A stretch of 64,000 nt of DNA. Source: Bauldia sp963759235. GTDB taxonomy: Bacteria; Pseudomonadota; Alphaproteobacteria; Rhizobiales; Kaistiaceae. The stretch lies in the NCBI GenBank assembly GCA_963759235.1, contig CAVWYO010000006.1, positions 62,001 to 126,000 of the forward strand. The letters run 5' to 3'. Shown piece after piece: positions 26,292-35,103 of this stretch (positions are counted from its first letter, which is position 1; each line of letters opens with the position of its first letter). A program made the translations under genes and the position numbers. The notes under the pieces were generated by a model that worked only from the letters and a program-made list of their open reading frames with translations, did not search any database and was not told where the DNA came from.

Positions 26292-27452
26292 CTATCCGGC
26301 GCCTTCGGCCGGTCCGGCGGCCGCGATCCAGCGGGCGATTCCCGGCCAATAGTCCCGCAGCGTGCGCGATCCCATGAATAGACCAATGTGCCCGCCGGGC
26401 ACGAGCGTCTTGACGATGCGGTCCGCCGGGGTTCCGAGATAGTCAGAGGCGTTGAAGACCTGTTCCGGGGTGGTGATGTCGTCGTCGGCTCCGGCGAGCA
26501 AGTACACCGGGCATTCGATCGTCTTAAGCGACAGCGTCTTGCCCAGACCCTTGAACTTTCCTTTCGCCAGCCGGTTCTCCTTGAAAAGCTCCTGGACCGC
26601 CTGCAGGTACCAGCGGCCCGGCAGGTCGATGGGATTCTCGTACCACGACTCGAACGCCTCCTGCTTCTTCAGGTAGACCGGATCGTCGACATGCTCGTAG
26701 ATATCGACGTATTTCCGAACGTATTGCTCGCCCGGATGCATGTTCTTCCATGCTTCGAGCATGAATCGTCCCCGCATCAAGCCGCCGCCCAATGCAATCA
26801 ATTCCTCATACTCGCTCATCGGCAATTCGTGGGCCATCTTCTTGATCGGTCCGTTGCCCGCGTCGGTATCGATGGGCGCGCCCGCCAGCACCAGGCTTCG
26901 GACCTTGTGGGGAAAACGGGCGGCGTACATGGCCGCCATCCACCCGCCCTGGCATAGGCCGACGAGATTGGCGCGGCCGCCGAGGTCGTCGACGCACACA
27001 TTGATCTCGGCCAGATAGTTGTCGATGTCGTAGTCCTTCATCTCCGGCGTCGCACTCTTCCAGTCGGTGAGAAGCACGCGGGAAAGGCCGTTCGCGAGCA
27101 GCGTCTGGACCAGACTCTGCCCGTCGTGGAAATCGGCGATCGTCGCGGTATGTCCGGCATAGGGCGCGTCGATGATCGTCGGGCATTCGTCCGCATCCGC
27201 CGCTTCGGTGAAATCCCGAAGCCGCAGCGTGTGAAGCTCGACGAGCATCCGGTTGGCGGTCGCGAATTCGGGCGTCAGCCCGAAGTCGAGCTTTTCGGCC
27301 TCCGCCAGCGTCGCCAGACCCCGCGTGAACAGAGCCATCTCGCCCTTCGCGACGGCCGTGGCAAATTCAAGCGGCCAGAAGAAGGGGACCGTATTTTCGG
27401 TCTGGGCTTGATGGAGGCCGAGGGATTGCGTCATGGTGTCGTCCGCAGGCAT
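26292..27452 (-). CDS. PHA synthase/depolymerase-type alpha/beta hydrolase
   Basis: 386 residues. The nucleophile elbow is GLCQGG at 165-170 with Cys167, the acid is in LLAGADDDITTPEQV and the His in VPGGHIGLFMG, so it has the Cys-Asp-His triad of the PHA synthase/PhaZ group rather than a Ser lipase. Other family cues are LLTDWKSATPEM and the SWYENPIDLPGRWYLQ segment. GAGGAG lies nine bases before the ATG at 27452. It is divergent from fabI, sharing an intergenic region that contains the FNR/FixK-type site. It is much shorter than the synthase at 17823. It may mobilise polyester or transfer acyl groups; which is not decidable from sequence. Confidence 0.75.
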   Translation of the reverse strand: MPADDTMTQSLGLHQAQTENTVPFFWPLEFATAVAKGEMALFTRGLATLAEAEKLDFGLTPEFATANRMLVELHTLRLRDFTEAADADECPTIIDAPYAGHTATIADFHDGQSLVQTLLANGLSRVLLTDWKSATPEMKDYDIDNYLAEINVCVDDLGGRANLVGLCQGGWMAAMYAARFPHKVRSLVLAGAPIDTDAGNGPIKKMAHELPMSEYEELIALGGGLMRGRFMLEAWKNMHPGEQYVRKYVDIYEHVDDPVYLKKQEAFESWYENPIDLPGRWYLQAVQELFKENRLAKGKFKGLGKTLSLKTIECPVYLLAGADDDITTPEQVFNASDYLGTPADRIVKTLVPGGHIGLFMGSRTLRDYWPGIARWIAAAGPAEGAG

Positions 27453-27594
27453 TTTCCCAACTCCTCAGCCGGCTCGATCGGTCGGCCTACCCGATTTCAC
27501 CGGCGGCTCGGCGCCGGTCGCCGTCGTCAAGGAAGAAACGGAAACCTCCGCCGGGTTCGCCACCGACCAATAGCCCGATGACGCGACGTCACGC

Positions 27595-27608
27595 TTGAGC
27601 AGGATCAA
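27595..27608. promoter_or_regulatory. FNR/FixK-type binding site
   Basis: TTGAGCAGGATCAA matches TTGA-N6-TCAA with both four-base arms perfect. It lies between the divergent hydrolase (start 27452) and fabI (start 27703); its centre is 101 bases before the fabI ATG, suitable for activation from a start point near 27643. Together with 17632-17645 it suggests that the polyester and acetate genes form one oxygen-responsive group. Confidence 0.55.
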
Positions 27609-27702
27609 GAACATGGCGGAAGCGGACCTGTAGGAGGACAGTCGATCGGCCTTGCCACGGCACAGGATTCCGTCGGCGGCGCCGGTTGCTGAGGATATCG
27701 GC

Positions 27703-28467
27703 ATGGGCACATTGGATGGCAAGAGGGGGCTGATCGTCGGGATCGCCAACGAACACAGTCTCGCCTACGGCTGTGCGCGACATTTCAGCGCTGCCGGCGC
27801 GGACCTCGCCGTCACCTATGTGAATGCGAAGGCCGAGCCATATGTGCGCCCGCTGGCGGCGGCATTGCAGAGCCGGATCGTTCTCCCCTGCGACGTCGCT
27901 GTCGATGGACAGCTGGAGGCCGTCTTCGAGGAGGTGACCAAGGCTTGGGGCCGCCTCGATTTCGTTCTGCATTCCATCGCCTATGCGAGAGCCGAAGACC
28001 TGCATGGCCGGCTCGTCGACTGCTCGGCGGACGGCTTCGCCTTCGCCATGCAGGTGTCCGTGCATTCGTTCCTGCGGATGGCGAAGCTGGCGGAACCGTT
28101 GATGGGCTCCGGCGGTTGTCTGCTCGCCATGAGCTACTACGGCGCCGACAAAGCGGTGCCACATTACAATGTGATGGGACCGGTCAAGGCGGCGCTGGAA
28201 GCGGCGGTGCGCTACATGGCCGTCGAGTTCGGCTCCGGGCATATCCGCGTGAATGCGCTCTCTCCTGGACCGGTGGCCACCCGTGCGGCTTCCGGCATCG
28301 ACCACTTCGATGAATTGCTCGAACGGGCGGTCAGGCAGGCTCCCGAACACCGGCTGGTGACTCTCGACGACGTTGGCGCGCTGGCGGCGTTTCTGGTCGG
28401 TGACGCCGCCAAATCCATCACGGGAAACATTGCCTATGTGGACGCCGGCTATCACGTATTGGGCTGA
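27703..28467 (+). CDS. fabI: Enoyl-[acyl-carrier-protein] reductase, FabI type
   Basis: 254 residues. It carries the FabI-specific cofactor stretch GLIVGIANEHSLAYG near residues 9-23 and the active site with Tyr155 and Lys162 in HYNVMGPVKAALEA, matching the Tyr-x6-Lys spacing of FabI. The enzyme reduces the enoyl double bond with NADH in the last step of fatty-acid elongation. Its place next to phosphotransacetylase, acetate kinase and thiolase, instead of a fatty-acid synthesis operon, suggests a secondary copy serving redox balance or short-chain enoyl reduction. The start at 27703 is preceded by GAGG. The next gene begins 15 bases after its stop. Confidence 0.9.
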   Translation: MGTLDGKRGLIVGIANEHSLAYGCARHFSAAGADLAVTYVNAKAEPYVRPLAAALQSRIVLPCDVAVDGQLEAVFEEVTKAWGRLDFVLHSIAYARAEDLHGRLVDCSADGFAFAMQVSVHSFLRMAKLAEPLMGSGGCLLAMSYYGADKAVPHYNVMGPVKAALEAAVRYMAVEFGSGHIRVNALSPGPVATRAASGIDHFDELLERAVRQAPEHRLVTLDDVGALAAFLVGDAAKSITGNIAYVDAGYHVLG

Positions 28468-28482
28468 CGACAGGCAACGCCG

Positions 28483-29877
28483 ATGACATTGATCGAGAAT
28501 AGGACGTTCGACGAGATCCAAATCGGGGACTCGGCCAGCCTGTCACGGACTCTCTCCAAGGAAGACATCGAGCTCTTCGCGGTGATGTCCGGCGACGTCA
28601 ACCCCGTGCACGTTGACGAGCAATTCGCCCAGGACGACATGTTCCACAAGATCATCGCCCACGGCATGTGGGGGGGAGCGCTGATCTCGACGGTGCTCGG
28701 CACCGAGCTGCCCGGCGCCGGCACCATGTACCACAGCCAGACGCTGAACTTCCGGCATCCGATTGTGATTGGCGACACGGTGGTCGTCACCGTTGCGGTT
28801 CGCGAGAAGCGGGCCGCCGGCCGACGGCTGGTCCTCGATTGCCGCGTCACCAACCAGACCGGACAAGTCGTCATCGACGGCGCCGCCGAGGTCATTGCCC
28901 CATCCCAGAAGGTGCACCGCGACCGTGTCGTCATGCCAGAGGTTCGCCTCGAGGATCGCGGCGCCCGGCACCGGCAGCTGATCGCGCAGACGCAAGGCCG
29001 CGATCCGATCCCGACGGCCGTCGTCAATCCCACCGATCAGGTCTCGCTGATCGGAGCGGTGGAGGCCGCGAAGGCAAAGCTGATTGTTCCGATCCTGGTC
29101 GGTCCGCCGGATGCCATCGAGGCCGCGGCCAAGTCCGCCGGCATCGACATTTCCGGCTTCGAACTGACTCCGGCGGCGTCCCCCGAGGCGGCGGCGGCCG
29201 AGGCTGTCGAAATGGCGCTTGCGGGCAAGGTCGAAGCGCTCATGAAGGGCGCCTTGCATACCGACGCACTGATGCACGCGGTTGTCGCCGGCGAGCGGAA
29301 TCTCCGTACCGAGCGGCGCATCAGTCACGTGTTCGTCATGGATGTCCCGGACTATCCGCGACCGTTGCTGATTACCGACGCGGCGATCAACATCTATCCG
29401 GACCTCGAAACCAAGCGGGACATCGTCCAGAACGCGATCAATCTGGCGCACGCGCTCGGGATCGAAACGCCGAAGGTGGCGATCCTGTCGGCGGTCGAGA
29501 CCGTCACGCCGAAGATACCCTCGACCCTCGACGCCGCCGATCTCTGCAAGATGGCGGACCGCGGCCAGATCACCGGCGGCATTCTCGACGGTCCGCTGGC
29601 GTTCGACAACGCGGTGTCGGCCGATGCCGCGAAGACCAAGCACATCGTCTCGCCGGTCGCCGGCCAGGCCGACATTCTGGTCGCGCCGGACCTCGAAGCC
29701 GGTAACATGCTGGCGAAGCAGCTCGAATATCTGGCCGGCGCCGATGGCGCCGGGATCGTCCTCGGCGCGCGTGTGCCGATCGTGCTGACCAGCCGGGCGG
29801 ACAAGACGCTGAGCCGCATGGCCTCCTGCGCCGTCGCCTTGCTGCTGGTGCATCATCGCCGCGGGAACCCGCAATGA
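28483..29877 (+). CDS. Bifunctional MaoC-like enoyl-CoA hydratase / phosphate acetyltransferase
   Basis: 464 residues in two parts. Residues 1 to about 145 form a MaoC-type hot-dog hydratase with the motif SGDVNPVHVDEQFA (Asp38 and His43 in the catalytic positions). From about 150 to the end is a phosphotransacetylase/phosphotransbutyrylase domain (VSLIGAVEAAKAKLIVPIL, KGALHTDALMHAVV, ITGGILDGPLAFDNAVS), which exchanges CoA and phosphate on an acyl group. This fusion is a recognised arrangement in proteobacteria. It starts 15 bases after fabI and overlaps acetate kinase by four bases. It would convert a hydroxyacyl/enoyl-CoA pool and make acyl phosphate for the kinase downstream. Confidence 0.9.
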   Translation: MTLIENRTFDEIQIGDSASLSRTLSKEDIELFAVMSGDVNPVHVDEQFAQDDMFHKIIAHGMWGGALISTVLGTELPGAGTMYHSQTLNFRHPIVIGDTVVVTVAVREKRAAGRRLVLDCRVTNQTGQVVIDGAAEVIAPSQKVHRDRVVMPEVRLEDRGARHRQLIAQTQGRDPIPTAVVNPTDQVSLIGAVEAAKAKLIVPILVGPPDAIEAAAKSAGIDISGFELTPAASPEAAAAEAVEMALAGKVEALMKGALHTDALMHAVVAGERNLRTERRISHVFVMDVPDYPRPLLITDAAINIYPDLETKRDIVQNAINLAHALGIETPKVAILSAVETVTPKIPSTLDAADLCKMADRGQITGGILDGPLAFDNAVSADAAKTKHIVSPVAGQADILVAPDLEAGNMLAKQLEYLAGADGAGIVLGARVPIVLTSRADKTLSRMASCAVALLLVHHRRGNPQ

Positions 29878-31094
29878 CCGAGGCCATCATGGTGCTGAAC
29901 GCCGGCTCGTCGAGCATCAAGTTCGCGCTCTATCCGGCCGACATCACCAATGAAAAAGCGCGCTATGCCGGCGAGATAGATGGAATCGGACATGCCGCGC
30001 GGCTCAACGCGGAAGATCCGACCGGCAAGCCGATGGCCGAGGTGGCGATCGATGGGGTCGCGACCCACCGTTCCGCCCTGTCGGCCCTGCTTGACTGGAT
30101 CGCGGCCAATTGCGGCGGGATCGAACTGGCCGCAGCAGGCCATCGCGTCGCCCATGGTGGCCGCGAATTCACCGCCCCTGTCGAGATCACGCCGCAAGTC
30201 ATGCGAAGGCTGGAAGCGCTCAATCCGCTCGCCCCGTTGCACCAGCCGCACAACCTCGCAGCGATCGCCGCGCTGGCGAAGCTGCATCCCAAGCTTCCGC
30301 AGGTTGCGTGTTTCGACACGTCGTTTCATGTCACACAGCCGAGCGTCGCTGCGGCGTTCGCCTTGCCGCGCGCGCTTTCCGACGCCGGGGTCCGGCGATA
30401 CGGTTTTCACGGCCTCTCATATGAATACATCGCCGGCATCCTGCCCGATCACCTCGGATCGATGGCCGACGGCAAGATCGTCGTCGCCCATCTCGGCCAT
30501 GGCGCCAGCATGTGCGCAATGGTCCGGCGACGAAGCATGGCGACGACCATGGGTTTCAGCGCCCTCGACGGCCTGGTCATGGGCACCCGGTGCGGAGCCC
30601 TTGATCCCGGGGTCATCCTCTACCTGCTCGATCACGACGGCATGGACGCTACGGAGATCGGCCATTTGCTCTATGAGAAATCCGGACTGCTGGGCGTTTC
30701 CGGTATCAGCGACGACATGCGTGACCTACTCTCCAGCGACGATCCGCATGCGGCCGAGGCGGTCGACCTCTTCGTCTACCGGATCGTCCGGGAACTGGGG
30801 TCTCTCGTCGCCGCGTTGGGCGGCCTCGACGCCCTCGTCTTCACCGGCGGGATCGGGGAGCATTCGCCGGAAATCCGAGCCCGCGTCTGTCGGCAGGCGA
30901 CATGGCTCGGCGTCGATCTCGACGAAAGCGCCAACCTCGCCGGCGGCCCACCGATCGGCAAAGAGGGCGCCGCCGTATCGGTCCTGACATTGGCGACCAA
31001 TGAGCAATACGTCATCGCTCGACATACCCGGGATCGGATCTCATCCGTGGTCCGGCCCGCGATTCTCCGGAGTGAAGATCATGAATCAGCGTGA
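29874..31094 (+). CDS. ackA: Acetate kinase (acetate/propionate kinase family)
   Basis: 406 residues. The N-terminal phosphate-binding motif MVLNAGSSSIKFALY is at 6-20, and the second signature AFALPRALSDAGVRRYGFHG then SYEYI follows in the middle; GGIGEHSPEIRARVC near 325-340 is the adenine-binding part. The enzyme makes ATP and acetate from acetyl phosphate. The ATG overlaps the previous gene's TGA (ATGA), so it is coupled to the phosphotransacetylase, and the thiolase start lies 14 bases inside its 3' end. Substrate-level ATP formation fits the oxygen-responsive site upstream. Confidence 0.93.
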   Translation: MTEAIMVLNAGSSSIKFALYPADITNEKARYAGEIDGIGHAARLNAEDPTGKPMAEVAIDGVATHRSALSALLDWIAANCGGIELAAAGHRVAHGGREFTAPVEITPQVMRRLEALNPLAPLHQPHNLAAIAALAKLHPKLPQVACFDTSFHVTQPSVAAAFALPRALSDAGVRRYGFHGLSYEYIAGILPDHLGSMADGKIVVAHLGHGASMCAMVRRRSMATTMGFSALDGLVMGTRCGALDPGVILYLLDHDGMDATEIGHLLYEKSGLLGVSGISDDMRDLLSSDDPHAAEAVDLFVYRIVRELGSLVAALGGLDALVFTGGIGEHSPEIRARVCRQATWLGVDLDESANLAGGPPIGKEGAAVSVLTLATNEQYVIARHTRDRISSVVRPAILRSEDHESA

Positions 31095-32268
31095 GATCGT
31101 TCTGTGCAGCGCCAATCGAACCGCGATTGGAACCTTCGGCGGCAGCTTGAAGTCGCTGCCGGCGCCCGACCTCGGCAGCATCGTCGTCCGTTCCACACTG
31201 GCGCGCGCCGGGCTTGCAGGCTCGGACGTCGGCACCGTCGTCATGGGCAACGTTGTCCAGGCCGGCAACAAGATGAACCCCGCGCGGCAGTCGGCCGTCA
31301 ATGGCGGCATTCCGGTCGATGTTCCGGCGATGACCGTCAACCGCGTATGCGGCTCCGGCGCCCAGGCCGTCGTCTCCACGGCCCAGGACATCCTGCTCGG
31401 CATGGCGGATAGCGCGGTCGCCGGTGGCATGGAGAACATGGACATGGCGCCGTATCTGGTTGGCGGCGGGAGATGGGGCTACCGGCTGGGCGACGCGGAA
31501 ATGTATGACAGCGTATTGCGGGATGGCCTAAACGATGCGTTCTCCGGCGAGCATTCCGGCTGGCATACGGAGGACTTGGCCAAATCGCGCCAGATCACCC
31601 GCGAGGCGCAGGACCGTTGGGCGGAACGGTCGCAGAGACGCTTTTCGGCCGCCCAGGCGGCGGGAAAGTTCAAGGACGAGATCACGCCCGTCGAACTGAA
31701 AAGCCGAAAGGGCGCCGCGATCTTCGACAAGGATGAACACAACCGGCCCGACACCACGATCGAGATCCTCGCCAAGCTGCGTCCGGCCTTTCGCAAGGAC
31801 GGGACGATCACGGCCGGCAACGCGCCCGGCCTGAACAGCGGCGCCGCGGCGATGATCGTCGCGGAGCGCGACTGGGCCGAACGACATGAGCTCGAGCCGA
31901 TGGCGCGTCTCGTCGCGTACGGCGTCGCCGCGGTCGAGCCCGGGATGTTCGGCCTCGGTCCGATCCCGGCGGTCCGACAGGCGCTCGATCGCGGGGGCTG
32001 GTCGGTGGGTGACATCGAGCGCATCGAGATCAACGAGGCCTTTGCCGCGATCGTCATCGCGGTGATGCAGGAGCTCGGCCTGCCCGAGGACATCGTCAAC
32101 GTCGAAGGCGGCGCCATCGCCCACGGCCATCCGATCGGCGCGACGGGAGCGGTGCTGACCACGCGCTTGCTCTATTCGATGAAGCGCGACGGGATCGAGC
32201 GGGGCGTGGTGACGCTGTGCATCGGCGGCGGCCAGGGGATTGCGTTGTTGCTCGAAGCCTTACGTTAA
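31081..32268 (+). CDS. Acetyl-CoA acetyltransferase (thiolase)
   Basis: 395 residues. The acyl-enzyme Cys is Cys90 (NRVCGSGAQA), and the other active-site residues are His350 (HGHPIGATG) and Cys380 (LCIGGGQG). The enzyme condenses two acetyl-CoA to acetoacetyl-CoA or does the reverse, the entry or exit step of polyhydroxybutyrate. The start at 31081 follows GGAGTGAAG and overlaps acetate kinase by 14 bases; a longer frame from 31000 would lie deep in ackA. It is the last of four coupled genes from fabI onward and links acetyl-CoA release from stored polyester to acetate kinase. Confidence 0.92.
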   Translation: MNQREIVLCSANRTAIGTFGGSLKSLPAPDLGSIVVRSTLARAGLAGSDVGTVVMGNVVQAGNKMNPARQSAVNGGIPVDVPAMTVNRVCGSGAQAVVSTAQDILLGMADSAVAGGMENMDMAPYLVGGGRWGYRLGDAEMYDSVLRDGLNDAFSGEHSGWHTEDLAKSRQITREAQDRWAERSQRRFSAAQAAGKFKDEITPVELKSRKGAAIFDKDEHNRPDTTIEILAKLRPAFRKDGTITAGNAPGLNSGAAAMIVAERDWAERHELEPMARLVAYGVAAVEPGMFGLGPIPAVRQALDRGGWSVGDIERIEINEAFAAIVIAVMQELGLPEDIVNVEGGAIAHGHPIGATGAVLTTRLLYSMKRDGIERGVVTLCIGGGQGIALLLEALR

Positions 32269-32322
32269 GACACGCGTGCTACGGCTCGTCACCGCTTGCA
32301 CGGTGCTGTGACGGAGGGACCG

Positions 32323-34770
32323 ATGACCGGACAACCGGAAGCTCGCGACATCACTTCCGGAAGCGACGCCAAGACGCCCGAGCCCGAGCCCTTGAAGGGT
32401 CTCTCGGCCGACGAGGCGAAACGGCTGCTCGCCGAGAACGGCGAAAACGCCATCACCGAGAAGAAGGAGAGCCCGCTCAAGAAGCTGCTCACCTATTTCT
32501 GGGGCCCGATCCCGTGGATGATCGAGGTGGCGGCGATCCTCTCCGGCATCACACAGCGGTGGGAAGACCTCGCCATCATCGTCGTCATGCTGCTGATCAA
32601 TGCCGGCGTCGGCTTCTTCGAGGAATACAAGGCGGGCAATGCCATCGACGCGCTCAAGCAGCGTCTGGCGCCGGCGGCGCGCGTCCTGCGCGACGGCAAA
32701 TGGCAGGATCTGCCGGCACGGCTGCTCGTCCCCGGCGACGTTGTCCTGATCAAGCTCGGCAACATCGTTCCGGCGGACGTCGAGCTCCGCCAGGGCGATT
32801 ATCTGAGCGTCGACCAGTCGGCGCTGACCGGCGAATCCCTGCCGGTCGACAAGAAGGTCGGGGACACCGCCTATTCCGGCTCCATCGCGCGCCAGGGCGA
32901 GATGCGGGCGGTCGTCACCGCGACCGGCATGAAGACCTTCTTCGGCAAGACCGCCCAACTGGTCGAGACGGCGCAGCAGCGCTCGCACTTCCAGCAGGCC
33001 GTGCTGCGGATCGGCAACTTCCTGATCATGATCACGCTGGTCCTGGTTGCCGTGATTCTGGTCGTCGCGCTCCTGCGCGGCAACGATCTGGTCAACACCC
33101 TCGTCTTCGCGCTGATCCTGACCGTTGCGGCAATCCCGGTGGCGCTGCCGGCGGTGCTGTCGGTCACCATGGCCGTCGGCGCCTCGACGCTCGCTGCCAT
33201 GAAGGCGATCGTCTCGCGGCTGGTGTCGATCGAAGAGATGGCCGGCATGGACCTGTTGTGTTCCGACAAGACCGGAACGCTGACCAAGAACGAGCTGACG
33301 CTGGGCGATCCCGTCCCGATCGCGGGAGAGGATCGAAAGGACCTCCTGCTTGCCGCGGCGCTCACCTGCGAACGCGATTCGCCCGATGCCATCGACGAGG
33401 CGGTGCTCAAGGGCCTCGACGACGAGCACCAGCTGGACGACCTCAAGGTGGTCAAGTTCGCGCCGTTCGACCCGGTGAGCAAACGTGCGGAGGCAGAGGT
33501 TCAGGCCGGCGGCAAGAGCTACAAGGTGACCAAGGGCGCCCCCCAGGTCATTCTCGACCTCGCCAAGCCGGCCGACGCCGTTCAACAGCAGATGCAGAAG
33601 GCCACCGACGATCTGGCCAGCCGCGGCTTCCGCACCCTCGGTGTGGCGAAGACCGGCGACGACGGCAAGTGGCAGTTCCTCGGCCTCCTGCCGCTCTTCG
33701 ACCCGCCGCGCGACAATTCGGCGGCGACCATCGCCGAAGCCAAGAAGATGGGCCTGCAGGTCCGCATGGTAACCGGCGATCACACGGCGATTGCCAAGGA
33801 AATCGCCGGCAAGCTCGGCCTCGGCACGAACATCGTCTCGGCCCACGAGATATTCGACGACAACGACAGCACGGGCGATGCCAAGCGCATCGAAGACGCC
33901 GGCGGCTACGCCGAAGTGTTTCCCGAGCATAAGTTCAAGATCGTCCAGGCCCTGCAAAAGGCCGGCCACATCGTCGGCATGACCGGCGACGGCGTCAACG
34001 ACGCGCCGCCGCTGAAGCAGGCGGACATCGGCATTGCGGTGAGCGGCGCCACCGATGCGGCGCGGGCCGCCGCCGATCTCGTCCTCACCGCCCCCGGCCT
34101 TTCCGTGATCGCCCGGGCGATCGAAGAATCGCGCCGCATCTTCGAGCGGATGACGGGCTACGCGACGTTCCGCATCGCCGAGACCATTCGTGTCCTTCTG
34201 TTCATGACGCTGTCGATCCTCGTCTTCGACTTCTACCCGGTCACGGCGGTGATGATCGTGCTCTTGGCGATCTTCAACGACGTGCCGATCATGATGATCG
34301 CCTACGACCATGTGCAGGTCGCCGAGCGTCCGGTGAAATGGGACATGAGGCGCGTCCTGACAATGAGCGCGTTCCTCGGCGTCCTCGGTGTGATCGCGAG
34401 CTTCGGCCTGTTCTGGTTCGCCGACCGCTATCTCCACATCCCCCGGCCGACGCTCCAGACGCTGATCTTCCTGAAGCTCCTCGTCGCCGGCCACCTCACC
34501 ATCTATCTGACCCGCAATGTCGGTTGGTTCTGGGAGCGGCCATTCCCGAGTTGGCGGCTCATCGCCGCCTGCGAGCTCACGCAGGTCGTCGGCACGCTGG
34601 CGGCCGTATATGGCTGGTTCGTCGAGCCGATCGGCTGGGGCTACGCGCTTCTGGTCTGGGCGTATGCACTCATCTGGTTCCTCGTCAACAATGCCGGCAA
34701 GGTCCTGGTCTATCGCACCTGGCTGGGAGTCCAGGAGCGGTTTTCGCCGGGGTCTGGCTCACCCGCATGA
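32323..34770 (+). CDS. P-type ATPase, plasma-membrane proton pump type
   Basis: 815 residues of the type III (PMA1-like H+-ATPase) group. The phosphorylated Asp is Asp315 in SDKTGTLTKNE; the actuator motif LTGESLPVDK lies near 167-177 and the hinge TGDGVNDAPPLKQADIGIAV at about 554-573. About ten membrane segments are present, two pairs before the phosphorylation domain and six after it. The transmembrane motif AAIPVALPAVLSVTMAVGAS is typical of this group. GGAGGG precedes the ATG at 32323. It follows the acetate-forming genes by 54 bases, and proton extrusion at the cost of ATP would fit acid stress from fermentation. A Ca2+ or Mg2+ role is less likely on these motifs. Confidence 0.9.
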   Translation: MTGQPEARDITSGSDAKTPEPEPLKGLSADEAKRLLAENGENAITEKKESPLKKLLTYFWGPIPWMIEVAAILSGITQRWEDLAIIVVMLLINAGVGFFEEYKAGNAIDALKQRLAPAARVLRDGKWQDLPARLLVPGDVVLIKLGNIVPADVELRQGDYLSVDQSALTGESLPVDKKVGDTAYSGSIARQGEMRAVVTATGMKTFFGKTAQLVETAQQRSHFQQAVLRIGNFLIMITLVLVAVILVVALLRGNDLVNTLVFALILTVAAIPVALPAVLSVTMAVGASTLAAMKAIVSRLVSIEEMAGMDLLCSDKTGTLTKNELTLGDPVPIAGEDRKDLLLAAALTCERDSPDAIDEAVLKGLDDEHQLDDLKVVKFAPFDPVSKRAEAEVQAGGKSYKVTKGAPQVILDLAKPADAVQQQMQKATDDLASRGFRTLGVAKTGDDGKWQFLGLLPLFDPPRDNSAATIAEAKKMGLQVRMVTGDHTAIAKEIAGKLGLGTNIVSAHEIFDDNDSTGDAKRIEDAGGYAEVFPEHKFKIVQALQKAGHIVGMTGDGVNDAPPLKQADIGIAVSGATDAARAAADLVLTAPGLSVIARAIEESRRIFERMTGYATFRIAETIRVLLFMTLSILVFDFYPVTAVMIVLLAIFNDVPIMMIAYDHVQVAERPVKWDMRRVLTMSAFLGVLGVIASFGLFWFADRYLHIPRPTLQTLIFLKLLVAGHLTIYLTRNVGWFWERPFPSWRLIAACELTQVVGTLAAVYGWFVEPIGWGYALLVWAYALIWFLVNNAGKVLVYRTWLGVQERFSPGSGSPA

Positions 34771-35015
34771 TCCGCGTCGGACATACGATGCAAGCTGGCG
34801 GCCAGTTCGGCCTGCCCGAGGTCAATCTCGGCATCATCCCGGGGTCCGGCGGCACGCAGCGCCTGCCGCGGCTCGTCGGCGTCGCCAATGCAGCTGAACT
34901 GATCGCCACCGGCCGCCTCCTCAGGAGCGAAGCCGCGCGCGACCTCGGCATTGTCGATCGCATCGTCGCCGGCGAGGGCCAAAGTGTGTTCCTCTGCCGC
35001 GCGGCGTTCGGCTAA
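34767..35015 (+). pseudogene. Enoyl-CoA hydratase fragment
   Basis: An 82-residue open frame whose first two thirds, roughly 34797-34977, match only the middle of the crotonase fold: GQFGLPEVNLGIIPGSGGTQ, RLPRLVG, then ELIATGRLL and LGIVDRIVAG. A full enzyme has about 260 residues, so the N-terminal CoA-binding half and the C-terminal helices are missing. The conserved catalytic Glu of the EVNLGIIPG segment is still there, but the protein cannot form a complete active site. Its ATG overlaps the proton ATPase stop (ATGA), which could keep it translated. A relic of deletion is the simplest reading. Confidence 0.7.
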
Positions 35016-35103
35016 GATAGCAGAACGGGCGATGCGATACCGCCGGAACCGGGATCCCGGCGGGGAGCCGAGGCAAGCCGACCGCTTGGCGAGACGAGGC
35101 TGC

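Noticed and set aside
32269..32322. Possible third FNR/FixK site before the proton ATPase
   Set aside because: No TTGA-N6-TCAA pattern is present; the ATPase may be read from the upstream operon.
32260..34494. Very long open frame antisense to the proton ATPase gene
   Set aside because: It is rich in Asp, Arg and His, has no recognisable family and mirrors the high-GC codon pattern of the real gene; similar shadow frames oppose most genes here.
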